A stretch of 64,000 bases of DNA from Elmis aenea (lineage: Eukaryota > Arthropoda > Insecta > Coleoptera > Elmidae), in the NCBI GenBank assembly GCA_947652605.1, contig OX393577.1, positions 59,048,108 to 59,112,107 on the forward strand, given 5' to 3'. Numbering within the stretch: the stretch's first letter is position 1; each line of letters starts with the position of its first letter. The translations under genes and the position numbers were made by a program. The notes beneath the pieces are model-generated. The model saw nothing but the letters and a program-made list of their open reading frames with translations, searched no databases and was not told where the DNA came from. Below are positions 23,933 to 36,175 of this stretch, one piece after another.

Positions 23933-24585
23933 ACATTTTTTGCCCACAATTCTTCGCCCACAATTCTTCGCCCACATTCTTCGCCCACAATTCTTCGCCC
24001 ACAATTCTTCGCCCACAATTCTTCGCCCACAATTCTTCGCCTACACAATTCTTCGCCCACAATTCTTCGCCTACACAATTCTTCGCCAACACAATTCTTC
24101 GCCGCCACAATTCTTCGCCGTCACAATTTTTCGCCGCATACAAGCATATCACAAATTTTGTTTGTAAATGCGATTGCTTTTATTTATAACGTATTTTTTA
24201 CAGATTATTTTACAATAGGTTAGGTCAGATCAGGTCAGGTCAGGTTAATTTAATTTTTGTTCATACTATAGGTAATAACATAAACAAAATTAAAAATCGC
24301 AACATTCTCTATTTATGTAGCAATTTTTAAATATAATATTAAAAGAAGAAGTATTAATATACAAGAAACAACTTTAGGCTAATGTAAAATAATCTGTAAA
24401 AATTACGTTATATAGTATAAAAACAATCACATTTACAAACGAAATTTGTGATAGGCATGTATGCGGCGAAAAATTGTGGCAGCGAAGAATTTTGGCGGCG
24501 AAGAATTGTGTAGGCAAAGAAATAAGGGCGAAGAATTTTGGAGGCGAAGAATTGTGGGCGAAAAATTGTAGGCGAAGAATGTTCC
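23933..24585. mobile_element. Palindromic element whose arms contain a 14-bp minisatellite
   Basis: The outer arms begin with an AGGAACATT-like block (23932 and, inverted, 24575). They then run into tandem copies of ACAATTCTTCGCCC (23945-24130, more than a dozen units with variants) or its inverted counterpart (24466-24580, fewer and more diverged units). The inner arms are unique and symmetric: CATATCACAAATTTTGTTTG near 24146 mirrors CAAACGAAATTTGTGAT near 24435, and AGATTATTTTAC near 24200 mirrors GTAAAATAATCT near 24383. The centre holds four GGTCAGGTCA-like units near 24220-24245. Open frames here are repeat translations. Confidence 0.85.
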
Positions 24586-24726
24586 TAGACCCGCAAAAAG
24601 TATCAATAAAACGGATACCCAAAGGCCCAAAGGCTGATAAAAACAGAATGAGGGTGGCAACATTCAGCTCGATCTGCAGTTAATTTGAAGATGGTACGTC
24701 AAACTATTTGGGTCGCATTGTTGTAA

Positions 24727-25225
24727 TGGTTGAAACTTGTATTAATAATTATTATCCAGAGCCCAAAGAAACGTCCAATGAGTGGAAACTACTTCACCCA
24801 AAAAATTCGCGTGCAAAAGTCTGCCAAAGAAGTTTTCGCTTTGAGATCGAATATTTTTTACTGGTTACTTTCACCAAACAAAATTGGTGACTGTTCTTTG
24901 TTTACAAAACTTTGGGCCAAAACTGTGACGTGGAAAACTTTTAAATGTTTGTTGTTTTGGCAGAATGACGCCCCTGCCCAGAAGTCACTTGATGCCCTGC
25001 AAAAATCAACGATATCGACTTTGAACTTGTCAACCTCGCACCATACTCTCCCGATTTGACCCCTTTAGACTATTATTTATTTCTACAGCTCAAAAAGCGT
25101 TAAAGGAACAAAGCTTTATGGCAAATGAAATGGTTTTCGATGCTGTACGGCCCTGGTTTGCAGATCAAGACATATTTTTTTCCAAAGGGTTAGGGTTACT
25201 TTATGAAGGTTATATTAAGTGTTGA
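24727..25225 (+). pseudogene. Mariner transposase, C-terminal two-thirds, degenerate
   Basis: The fragment aligns by eye with the mariner DD34D catalytic core. VETCINNYYPEPKETSNEW stands where the family has V-D-E-T-W-I-H-H and P-E-x-K-x-x-S-x-x-W, with the first Asp lost. WQNDAPAQKSLDAL corresponds to the second catalytic Asp motif, and YSPDLTPLDYYLFLQLKKAL to the third. It ends LYEGYIKC with TGA at 25223-25225. Several frame changes occur between 24840 and 25060. The N-terminal helix-turn-helix and the inverted ends were not recognised. Confidence 0.75.
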
Positions 25226-26017
25226 ATAAAACACTATTACTATATACTATATGATATGTAATCTTTCTTTTAGACTAGACCAGAAACTTATCACCATCCC
25301 CTCGTACAATGTATTTGTAGCTCAGTTTTGTCGCTATATAATTTAGAGTATGTAAATCAGTATCAGATGTTTCTTTTTCAACTGCTGTGCGTGAATTACG
25401 ACTATATGGGAATACACTACCGTTACCCGATACACCATGTTCAGCTAAATAAATAACTCACTGCAGTACATCTCGAGAAATGTGGACAAGGAGTAAAAAC
25501 AGACCAGATGAAACAATAAATACGCCTAAAAAACTGTAACTTTATACATTGGAGAAAAGTTCTTTTTAGACAGAGCCACAATTTGATGTTTACTAAACTC
25601 AAATCTCTACCGATCGATAAACCGTTCGGGAAATATAATCCTCAGATTATAATCGACCGTATCACAACGGTGTTAAATCTAATTATTTACCTTGGAAATT
25701 AAAGTTGACCAGTAAATCGATCGTAAATTACAGCGATGGAATTTTTTCGTAACGATATTTTTTTATGGCGATGGAAGGCTTACGACGGAGTTAAAATAAA
25801 TTTGTTTTAACTTAACGCACGTGCAACCAACTAAAGAACTCATGTACGACATTATATTGGAAGATTGTGTAAAATTCATGACGTTATAATTACCGTAAAA
25901 TGAAAAACACTTTAAAGTAATTAGTTTTATGTGCAAAGCTAATAGTAGACGTCGCTTAGATGTTGTAAATTTTATAACGCAGAAGTTTATTTACTTAAAT
26001 AGTTGCTGATTTGTGTA
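25226..26017. other. No gene seen
   Basis: This is non-coding DNA between mariner debris and the palindromic element at 26020. No inverted end of the mariner copy is evident here. Confidence 0.45.
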
Positions 26018-26019
26018 TA

Positions 26020-26995
26020 CAGGGTTCTCGTTTTTCGCGGACCACTATGGGGATCTCGTAAACGGTAAGAGTTACGACTTCGGTCAAATTGGGGAAAAGT
26101 TGTATATTCGGGTGCTTAATAATTTGACGCAAACAGAACTTATCTAGTTTTTAGTTTTTGAGATATAGGGAAAAAAGTAAAAAAGTGAACTTTTGTTTTT
26201 TGCCCGTAACTTTTTCATTTGATGTCAAATTTCATTTTTGTAAAAACATTTTCATGACCACTTTTTGCAAGGAATCAAAGTCCCCAATTATATTTTCCGT
26301 GCGACGTTTCGTTTTTTTAAAACCATCATCAGGTAAATTTTTTCTTATGGACGCTACATCTGATTTTAACGCCAATTTGTAGAGCATTTTATTCTGAATT
26401 CAACAATGTATAACATTTGGGACTTTTTTGAAACAATTGTTGTTAAAAATGGCAAAAACAAAAATTTTATTTAAAACAAATCCTAATCGGCATGGTAAAT
26501 AATTGTCTTTGTCCCTTTTTCCTTGGAAACAGGTAAGTAAACAGCATAAAACTAGTAATTAAAAAAATTGGTGTTAATAAATATGTTAGGAATGTATTAA
26601 CATTGTTCACTTATCAATAAATATTTTTAGAATATTTTCTTCGGTAAAGTAATAAATTTCTCTAAAATGTGTATTTTATCCTTATTTGGCATACAATTAT
26701 TTGTAACAAAAAATAACGAGTTATGCCTTTTATATGCGTTAATGACTTCTAATAAGCAAAAAGCGTAAACAGATTTCTAGACGTTTTTTGTAAACTATGA
26801 ACACATATTATTTGATTACGAACATCCACTTTTTTACTTTTTTCCCTATATCTTAAAAAATAAAAGAGCTAGATAAGTTCTGTTTGCGTCAAATTATTAA
26901 GCACCAGAATATACAACTTTGCCCCAATTTAACCGAAGTCGTAACTCTTACGTTTACGAGATCCCCATAGTGGCCCGCGAAAAACGAGAACCCTG
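26020..26995. mobile_element. CAGGG-ended palindromic element flanked by TA
   Basis: The outer ends CAGGGTTCTCGTTTTTCGCG (26020) and its complement ending at 26995 are exact. The inverted arms run about 170 bp each (26020-26190 and 26826-26995), including TATGGGGATCTCGTAAACG and TTTGACGCAAACAGAACTTA. TA stands on both sides (26018-26019 and 26996-26997), which suits a TA target duplication. The 630-bp middle has no convincing gene. It is non-autonomous. Confidence 0.85.
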
Positions 26996-26999
26996 TATA

Positions 27000-27624
27000 T
27001 AGAAATATAGACCATATCTTCTTGACTGCAAGACTTTCTGCACTGTTATATTGCTTGCTTTGACTTTTCTTTGCATATTCAACGCCGTACTATTTTAGTT
27101 ATTTACAAACATGTCTGTGTGGGTTTGCAATTTGAATTCACTCGTTCAGAACTATTAATAGGAAAGGATAAACTTTCTATTCATTACAAAAACTTAACAC
27201 TTATACTCTCTACAGTTGAGCAAAGTAATTAAGCTAATATATAAAAAATATAAATTAAATACTGGGTGGCTTAATTAAGTCAATAAAAAAGTACATGACT
27301 TAAGAATTCACTTGAAATTTATTAACTTAAAGACTTGTGGAGTAATCCACGCTATCTTAACACCGAATTAAGTTAATTTGTAGACGGTAATTGTTAGCAC
27401 TTAAGTCTCACAAACTCTATACACGTTTTATTTATTTTAATGCTTGTCATTAACTTAAATTTAAAAAAATGTACGAGCAGTAGGTACTGGACACTTAATG
27501 CATGCAGTTTCATTAAGTGCCTTTAAAAGAATAAAATTGCAATTACGAAACATATCTCTTATTTTATTTTAGCGAGTCGTGCTATTGCCTTCTTTTTTTA
27601 ATGTTACAAATAATAGTTCATCTT
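27000..27624. other. No gene seen
   Basis: This is AT-rich non-coding DNA upstream of a LINE fragment. Confidence 0.5.
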
Positions 27625-28352
27625 AACATGTATAACAAAGACAAAGGCTATGGTTATAGCGAAAAATCATGAACCAGTTACAATTATGCTAGACCAAAAA
27701 AAGATAGAGCAGGTAGCAAATTTTAAATATTTAGGAACAATAATTGCAGAGAATGGTAAATTGGAGGAAGATCTGAATAACAGAATAGTGGCAGCGACGA
27801 AATTTTACTACACCACTAATAAATTTTTGATAAGCAAGAAGGAGATATCAAAAGAAACGGACGTGAGTTTTTAATGCAGTGTACGTACCCATTCTCACGT
27901 ACAGTTCAGAAACTTGGACGCTAATACAAAAACAAAAACAAAAAATACAGGTACAGGATATGAGATTTCTGAGAAGAAAAGAGGGATGTAGACTGATCGA
28001 TAAAATTAGTTTCGAAAAAAATCGAAATAACCTAGGAGTAACAAATATTAAGAAAAAGATGGAGACGAATGAATTAATATGGCCTGGACATCTACTACGC
28101 ATGCCAGAAAGTAGATACGCGGAAATGGGATGGAAAATGCAGATGGAGGGAAAAAGAAATAGAGGAAGACCAAGAATAAAATGGGAGAAAGAATAAAGGC
28201 AGAGACTAGAAGAAAAAGGAGTCAGCTGGAGAGGTGTGCCACAATTAGCTAACGATAGGTAGGAGTGGAGAAATATAACACAGAAATAGAAAAGCATACC
28301 TCGACACCGAAAGGTACTAGAGGAACCGATTAAGAAGAAAAAAAAATAATAG
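27625..28352 (+). pseudogene. LINE C-terminal region (GRPRIKWEK family), copy 3, longest
   Basis: The reading begins ITKTKAMVIAKNHEPV, then FKYLGTIIAENGKLEEDLN. This is the block after the RT palm that insect LINEs share (KTK, then Y-L-G). The frame breaks near 27870 and resumes as VPILTYSSETWTLIQK, followed by MRFLRRKEGC, IWPGHLLRMPESRYAE, RNRGRPRIKWEKE and a premature TAA near 28194. Beyond it lie homologues of the VSWR and PKGTRGTD motifs seen in copy 1. It ends in AAGAAGAAAAAA. The RT palm itself is absent, so this is a 5'-truncated dead copy. Confidence 0.8.
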
Positions 28353-30028
28353 TTTAATCCTTAACAATCTTATTTTGTAGCATGTTGCTTTAAAATTAAT
28401 ATTGTAAATAGCCTACTTTGATTCCAAATAATTAAAGTGTAAGAAATATTACATATTCATGTGAATATAATGTATTACCTTTATGATGGACTTTGCTAAG
28501 TAAACCTAAATTCTAGTTATTATATGTATATTGATAACAATAGTCTTTTATCGACAGTAGTTTTTTCCAGCATAAAAATATTTTTCTTCAACAAAAAAAT
28601 TATACCCTGTTTCAAAACATTATTCTGTAAACAAATTATCGTTTTGATGCAATTTCATGTTTCATTAAACATTAAAACTATCCTGTTTTTTATTGATTTT
28701 ATTTAACTGTACTCCACCTGCAGTTTTGTAGCTTAGGGATCGTTAGTAGAAAAACTTATCCCTCTATCAATAGATTTTTTAAAATCTTTAATAATTAAAA
28801 AATAATAATTTTAAAGCGAGTATTTTTATAGTCACTCACTTCACTTATACCCTGTGATTTGTTAAATGTTTCTAGTTGCAGGCGGCGTTAATTCTCTCAA
28901 ACTGTTGCATAATCAAGCCATGATCAGCAACATTAATAAACTTTGGTTATCAAATTTTAGTTATTTTTCAGCGATTGGAGATAGTACACATAAAATATGC
29001 TCATAATTTTCAAATTATATTGCTGTTAAAAGTTGTTATTAAGAAAAAAGTTGTTAGTGACGAGGCTGATATAAAAATAGATAGTTTATACATTTTATAA
29101 GATATTTATGCCGCCTTCTGTCTGTTCTAAACAAATTGTAGTATAAATAAGTTATAAAACTATGCTTCTGTAAATTAGCTAAAAATAAATAAGTTATTTA
29201 TTCGTTTCTCTATTAGTTCCTTATATATCAATAAATTTGCTAAAAATTTCTGTATAAAACTATAGAAATGAACGGTTTCATAACTATTCTACAAGTTGCA
29301 TTGCTTCCTCTGGTTATTTAATTAGTTCAGTGGGCTTTGGCAAAATTTCAGACACATAATACACTTAAAATTAACAAGGCTCTATGGTTTTGTTTATGTT
29401 GTTTATTAATTGGGAGCAAAGTCGGCCTAATTTATAACGTAAATAAAAAAATAAACGCAAAACCTTCAAAGCACTCACTCGCTGTAAAAATTTAAATTTA
29501 ACTTATTTGCTTTAGTTCGTTTTATTGTTTTTTTTGCAGGATATGCTTAAACAAATATTAGCTGAACTTTATGCAAACTTTTTTTTACAAGATAATGGTG
29601 TTGATTTACTTCAATGTTTTAACAATTCGTGAATGTCAAATTTAAAACAACATAGGTACTCGTAAGTCTGTTTGTCAACAGGTTATTATAGAGGTTTAAA
29701 AGTGCAAAAAGCCGGGTTAAATTATTCGATGTTTGTGCTGTTTTAACTGGCGCCTAATTTAATATCTGCGAATTTGTTTTCTACATAGGTTCAGTCCGTA
29801 TTTCTGTCGGTGCGCTCATATTTAATAACGAACGCAACGTTTGTCGTTTGTTTTTTATTATTTCGCTGAAGTTTTGTTTTTTGTTTTTGAAATACTTTGT
29901 GTTTTACAATCCATAAATAAAAAAGTAACTAGCTGGACATTCTTTTAGTTTGTAAATTAAATAGCATACTAACAGTACGTAAAATTGATATTAATTTTTG
30001 ACTCGCAAAAATCAGTGGATTCAAAAAA
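28353..30028. other. No gene seen
   Basis: This is AT-rich non-coding DNA. The 60-residue frame at 28524-28706 has no recognisable motif and no neighbouring splice signals that I can defend. Confidence 0.5.
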
Positions 30029-30039
30029 ATGGAAATGTT

Positions 30040-30447
30040 ACAAGCAGAGACTCCAACCGCTAAGAATAACGGTTTAGTTCCGGTTACCGGTTCGATAAAT
30101 TTGAACTTTTCGGTTTACGTTCCGAACCACCGGTTTTTATTTTATAATGATTCTGTAACCGGTTCGGCGGCAACGGTTCAGTTCCGGTTCCGGTTCAATG
30201 CAAAATATGATGACACTGCTTATTTATAAATTGAATTATCTGAAATTTTTCCATTTTTGGTGAAATATAATCAAAATTTGAAAATAAAAAATTTATAAGT
30301 CATTATTGGTCCGAACCGTTGTGTGAACCGGTTGAAGCGATTTGAACCGGTTCGGTTTTATTTTGCGGTTTTGTCATTTTTTAAATAGAAGTTCACTTCT
30401 GGTTCACGTTTTATAAAAAATCACCGGTTCGGTTCGGGTCCTTGATT
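30040..30447. mobile_element. Degenerate hAT-type element rich in CCGGTTCGG palindromes
   Basis: Both halves carry many copies of ACCGGTTCGGTT in either orientation (for example near 30086, 30160, 30328 and 30424), around an AT-rich centre. The right end reads GGTTCGGGTCCTTG, the complement of a CAAGGACCCGAACC terminus typical of hAT MITEs. The left end is decayed and no 8-bp duplication was found. Confidence 0.55.
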
Positions 30448-31868
30448 AAAAGTGATGTTTTAAATTAGCATTCAAAAAGCTATGATAATAGGTGTTTTTT
30501 ATGCAATGAATATTTTTCTATTTGCTGGATTTATAAGGGCGGTTATTTAAAAACAATTGATTGTCGAGCGGGTGGGGATTTTCTGCGATTGCTATTTATG
30601 ATTTGTTTTATTTTATGTGATAATGACAATGAGACATAAAAACTGACATAAACAAAAATAAAAATAAAAACGAATGTGATTAGATTTTTTATGCTGAATA
30701 ATAAATTTGTTTGTCAGCTATTACATGCAAAACTAGGTTTTAAATGACTTAAATTTTAATCTTCCACTGTAAGCATTCATTAATTGAAACCTTGGCAACA
30801 TTTATGTCTAGAGTCTGCTATTATTACAACTAACGAAGTAGGCGGGTTGTACGAATATTCCCAGCCTTAAGACAGATATTAATCTTTGCAAAGTTAGGTC
30901 AGGATCAAATTAAATACGGAACGTTCCACCAATTTATAAAAAATTGTGCGTCTCTATCGCACAAATCGTTAACAAAAAAATGCAATTAGTTTTGGACAGT
31001 AGTCGGTATTCGGCCCAAATATATTTAGTAAAGTTGAAGTTACTATATTGTCGTGATATTGCTAATTTATATGCAGCAAAAAATTTAAAGGGAAAAAACT
31101 CGCTCGTTATAATGATAAATAATCGACTTCAAGGTTATTGAAACAATTATTTTGACGATAAATTTAGTTTCGTAGAGGAAATTTAATCAGTCCTATTTAA
31201 ATATAAATAACCTGCGCTGGGTTTTATAATTTCTAATGAACGGCTTGAGAAGTGAAATTTTAATGCAGATTGTACTATTTATTAATCATTGAATCAGCAC
31301 AATTTACGTGTCTCAGTTATTAAGTACTTGGTACATACAATTAATTAGCAATAATATGTTAATACAACTCGATTACCAGTCGTTTGTCGGTGTTGGATAA
31401 AGGTTGATTGTTTCTTAATATGGTTATGTTTGGCGGCGTCGAAAAAGGAAGTTAAATTTCATATTAACAAAGTAGGTTTGATGGTGATTTCAAAAACGGC
31501 CATTTTTACAACATAGCTTTAGATATTATTATTGAGTTTTTTAAAATCATTCATTTTTCGGTTGTAATTTTGTTAATGTGAAAAACGTGCTACATAAGGA
31601 AAAGCCTGTAGATATTTTTACACAATACTAAAATACCGACGTTCATGTTTTTTATATTCTGAGGTACATGATAGGTTTTAAATTGTTTTGGCGTCAACAC
31701 AACGCTTCTTTTTTGTTTTTCTTTTCAGTAATGTGTAGTCTTGCCCATTTATTTTGATGATAGATCTTAAAACAATTTTAAGTTATAAAAAATACTACAA
31801 CGAAACAAGAGAAGTTCGTGTTGTAAAAGTTAAAATAATTAAAGCGATTAATTTTGAATCTAGGGATA
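30448..31868. other. No gene seen
   Basis: This is AT-rich non-coding DNA. A 65-residue frame at 30944-31141 has no recognisable features. Confidence 0.5.
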
Positions 31869-31870
31869 TA

Positions 31871-32170
31871 TTAGGTTAATGCATAAGTTCGTGGCGTTTT
31901 TATTAAACTATTTTTTTTAAATAAACAAAATTGATGAACCAATTAATAATATAATCTTCTGCATTGTTTACGATTGACTTCTGACGTTTTGTCAGTTTTT
32001 CGATTCCACGCCTAAAGAAATCCAATGATTGCAGGTGAAAAAGTCGTCAAACCAATTTTAAAGAGCAGTGTCGTTATCAAAAAAGATTCCTCAAAGATTG
32101 TTGAAGAAAAAGATGAAAATCTGAAGGAGCTAGATTAGGATAATAGGGCAGACAGATTGGGACAAAACGG
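31871..32170 (-). pseudogene. Mariner transposase 3' end with inverted terminal repeat
   Basis: On the minus strand the frame encodes LPYYPNLAPSDFHLFLQQSL, the third catalytic motif of mariner (Y-S-P-D-L-A-P-S-D-Y, here with Asp changed to Asn). Shifted remnants of the C-terminus follow. The element ends at 31871 with TTAGGTTAATGCATAAGTTC, a typical mariner terminus, next to a TA dinucleotide at 31869-31870. The 5' part, beyond 32170 on this strand, is gone. Confidence 0.75.
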
Positions 32171-32204
32171 TTGATGTTGACGAGATAAACGATGACGAGT
32201 AGGT

Positions 32205-32275
32205 AAGCAGGACCGGAGCAAGGGTATCTGGCGCCCTTAGGCAAATCAAATTTGGGCGCCCTCATATATTGTCTA
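32205..32275. mobile_element. Possible hAT end fragment
   Basis: A GC-rich patch with CAGGACCGGAGCAAGGGTAT and GGCGCCCTTAGGCAAAT resembles the ends of hAT MITEs, which often carry GGCGCCC. No partner end was found. Confidence 0.35.
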
Positions 32276-32298
32276 AATGTGCGTATGTGTCTGTAAAC

Positions 32299-32775
32299 CA
32301 GGGCTTGAAACCGAAAAACATTTTGGTTAACGGTTAACCGAAATCGAGAACTTTATTTTTATAACGGTTTTTGTTGAAAAACCGGTTTTATTCGAAAAAA
32401 ACCGGTTTAGTGTAAAAAACCGATTTTAATTATAAACCGGTTTAAAAAACCGGTTAAATTAACCGGTTTTTAAAATTATTTAGATCAGGTATGCAAAGTA
32501 TGAAAATATATTATTTATTTATAATTTTATAATAAATGTACAATCAAGAGTTCAGTAATGACTTTTGGTAAACTAATCGCATTTACTACAGATTTTGTAT
32601 TTTTCATCGTAATTTTTATTAAAAAAAGATGTTAAAAAAACCGGTTTTTTATTATTTTGGTTAAAGGTTACCGTTTTTATTGCCTTTAAAATAACGGTTT
32701 CGGTTTCGGTTAAAAATCACTTTTTCTGACAAAAAATAACGGCTAACCGGTTTAAGAAACCGGTTTCATGCCCTG
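32299..32775. mobile_element. hAT MITE rich in AACCGGTTT, perfect 8-bp target duplication
   Basis: The ends CAGGGCTTGAAACCG (32299-32313) and CGGTTTCATGCCCTG (32761-32775) are near-perfect inverted repeats. The flanks CTGTAAAC at 32291-32298 and 32776-32783 are identical 8-bp duplications. Inside, AACCGG and GGTTAACCG occur many times in both orientations around an AT-rich core. There is no coding sequence. Confidence 0.95.
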
Positions 32776-32783
32776 CTGTAAAC

Positions 32784-34100
32784 AGGGTGATTTATAAATA
32801 TTACGAAAAACTTCGTGAGGCAATTCCTAATCAAAAATTAAGGGGGGGCTTTAATATAACTAAAACCGCCTTCTTTCGGAGTTACACCCCCATAAAGGAG
32901 AAATAAATTGAAACAATTTCTTACTCATAAAGAAATGCGCAAAAGAGCAGTTTAAATCCATAAACAAGTCATAATTTTTCAATTATAACTGTGCCATAGA
33001 CAAGGTTGCAAATCAACATTGTTGCGTAATCCATTAATGCGATCTCCTTGCAAAATTTAAATGCAACATTTGGAAAGTGAGCGTTCAACACAGACTACAA
33101 ATAAATTAGGCGTAATGTAACTGGGCTATATTTAGCTTCTAATCCAATTAAAATTGGAGCGTGACCCACTAGGTTGGAATAAAAAAAACTGATAGCGAGT
33201 TTTTCAATTGAAATTGTTTGTTTAAAAAATATTTCAATTATCGGCTTGTTATATCTCAAACGTTTCAACTATGAAAACCTCCTTAACAGCATCTAAATAC
33301 TCTACAAACAGTTCATACGTAATACTTGTTTGGCTCACTACTTGCTTGGTCCACAAGCGTAATAAAAATTTGTTAATTTCTGAATGAGGCGGATTAATAT
33401 AAACAAACTATCACAGTTGTTGTAAAACTGCTGAATAACGACGTACAAAAGTGCCATTTATTAGCGAACGAGACGACATGAAACAACAGGTGTTTCAGTA
33501 AATAAAAATTTACATACATTAATGCGAAAAAAAAAGGTTACGTAAGCGGTATCATTAAATAACTTGAAGGAGAAATTCATAAAAGTACGTTTTTGTTGTC
33601 GAGAGGCTGTGGGCGCTCTAAAATCATATAAATTGATAAATTATAGCGTTATTATTGCCTTACATTAAAGTTTTCATGAATTACGTCGGCCGGTATTTTT
33701 AGATCTGCAATCCAACCGGCTAAAAAATGACCATTTTTGATGTTACTCAAGTAAAATATTTGACTTAAGTTGCAACATTTTTCTGTACTGAACGAAAATT
33801 TACATACGTTTAAACTGGTTTCAAAGTGGCAACATTTTATGATCATTAGATAATCTCTGCATCTATTATTCTCTTGGGAAGCACGGATGATCGCGCGGGT
33901 GGGTACTACAATTATATTTATTTATTAAAAAAGTAAACAAAAACGAATCGCCAGCCTTTCAAACGTATTTACTTATGCGAAACTAAAAAAAAAAGTGTGT
34001 ACCGCTTTATTTATTGCTACGCTTATACGCGCGCCCATTTCCAAAAATTAACACGTGCAATAACAAATAAAATAAATTTAAGCTACTGTATCACTTACCT
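32784..34100. other. No gene seen
   Basis: This is AT-rich non-coding DNA. A 64-residue minus-strand frame at 33652-33846 has no known motif. Confidence 0.45.
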
Positions 34101-34119
34101 ATTTACTTTAATATTAGTT

Positions 34120-34450
34120 AGATTATCCTGTATGGCACTGAAACTCACTCACGGCACACTAGATCGTAAAAGCTGTTCATGTGCTATTCTCAGATCAACT
34201 TGGCTCTGGACATCGTTCAAATGTCAGCGCGTAGGTAACAGTTACTCCTGCGCATGTGTACTATTTTGCAGGTTAAGTGTAGGCGGCTATGTTAATTAGT
34301 ATTGCAAACAGATACCTGCGCAGGTATATTCAGGTGTCTTTTGTTTTTTTTTTTGAGCACCTGAATTATTTTTAATTCGCGGGAAGGGTACAGTCGGACG
34401 AAGCGATCCGGGATATGGGTCTCTTTGATATACGGGGGGTGATCCATCGG
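34120..34450. promoter_or_regulatory. GC-richer island, possible promoter or untranslated exon
   Basis: This patch is clearly richer in G, C and CpG than its surroundings. It contains a perfect palindrome ATACCTGCGCAGGTAT near 34311 and several CGCG and GCGC pairs. On the minus strand a donor-like GTGAGTGAG lies near 34150. No long frame is convincing, including the 100-residue plus-strand frame across it. It could be an alternative first exon or regulatory region inside the receptor gene, or an unrecognised repeat. Confidence 0.25.
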
Positions 34451-36173
34451 GGAAAAATAATTTTACAAATATTTACATTTATTTATAAGTACACCGTATT
34501 CTTTTACATGTCACTGTCATACACAATTACACTACGTCAATGTTTACACATGTAAATCACTTGTTTTTGCCTTACCCAATGATCTTTGCATAAGTGATTT
34601 CGTACGTGGAATACTGGTTAAACTTTGGGACTGAAAAAAAAAGAAACACAATTTATTGGTAAATTGGACTGAAAAATACATTTATTTCGATTTTAAGATT
34701 GTATAAAAACAGTCACTTACGAATTGTCACAATAATTTGCGAACACCTCTTCATATACAGTTTTTTTTTTTAAAACAACATTGGAATGAACATATGACAC
34801 GTTTAATAAATATAGAAAATGTATTATTTAAACATTAGTTTAATAGGTACTTGAAGGTTATTTTATTTATAATGTACTTGATGTTAATAGTTTTGTACAT
34901 GGATAGTTTTATTTAAAATAAAATGTTACAAGTGTTTCACTTATCTTTGAAACTTTAAATTAAATAAGGTGAAGGCTGTTCGTGTGTTTAATAAGATTAC
35001 TTGAATTCCATTTTGTCAATTATTTGTCTATTATCAGTTAACGTATTCGAGTACGTGTGTTTGACAATATAAGCAGGTTTTACTACCTGCTCCTGTTGTA
35101 CTCGATGTTAAATGAAAATATGCAAGTTGCTAGCGTATTTTGTTACAATTTTAATAAGAATGTTTTTGAATTGTTTAACTTTTTAAAAAGCGTTGGTTAA
35201 AAATGTTTGAAATCTAATAAACGGGCAAAAAGGTTTTCCAAAAAATATTTCTGACAATCTAGAAGATTTGCCGTGGTTTAAAAAAGAATTTTAACATTCG
35301 CACGTATTTTAGATTATAATTTTTTTTTATATGAAGTTTTTTTGTGTGAAACTTCTACAGTCGCTCGGTAAAATAAGTTGTTAATTTAAATGTCTTATCG
35401 CAATCGTTGGTTGAACATAAGAATATAAGAACTATTGTCTTTCTTAGTTGCGTAGCTAGATGTTCGATTATCAATCGAACTGTATAGAAAATGACAAAAA
35501 TGCCTTCAGCAGTAAAGTTATTACGTAGAATTTTGTTTAAATAAACTATATTTGTCTTTACAAAAATCTTTAGTAATTCAGTTTTTTAAAACAGAAAAAT
35601 CAGTTGTGTAACATCAAAATTTACAACCTAAAATCAATTTATTTTACACTAATGCTGCTTAGGTCTATATCCAGTTAAATCACGAATGACAAATTATAAA
35701 TTCATTTATGCACATTCCTTAAATATACACAATAATTCATTAGCATACCATGGCGTTTAAAAGATATTTAAGAATATAAAAAAGAACTTTTGTCACATAA
35801 ATCGGAATTTTAAATTTTATACTCGAAATTTCATCATTAAACACACGATCAAATCTGATCGTTTTATTTTATGCTTTTTAATTCTCTGGAATTCCAACGT
35901 TTTTAAGATTTAATCAATAAGGTTTTTAAATCAAAAGTGTCTGTTGCATTTATAAGTATTTCGCAGTAGTACTGAGTAATCGTTAGGCATCTTATGTGTC
36001 TAACGTAATAATGTGTCGTGCGCGTTTTTGTTACAGCAAATTAAGCTCAATTAATTTGTGCTTGTTTTATAAAGCAACGCAGTATTACCAAGACAAAATT
36101 TCCTACATTCATACTTTACGCACAACAAGCTAGTACTACTGGTTGCCTACAAAAGCATTGCATGGTTGTTGTA
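34451..36173. other. No gene seen
   Basis: This is AT-rich non-coding DNA with no bounded element. Confidence 0.5.
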
Positions 36174-36175
36174 TA

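Noticed and set aside
23945..24130. Regularly repeated short units that could suggest a CRISPR array
   Set aside because: The units are directly adjacent with no unique spacers, and the context is an insect genome; it is a minisatellite.
23876..24223. Repetitive ORFs on both strands (SSPTILR-type and GEELWAKN-type repeats)
   Set aside because: They are translations of the 14-bp minisatellite in several frames; the same repeat gives open frames on both strands.
33997..34299. 100-residue plus-strand ORF in the GC-rich island
   Set aside because: It has no recognisable motif, an unlikely composition and no supporting splice sites; only the island itself is reported.
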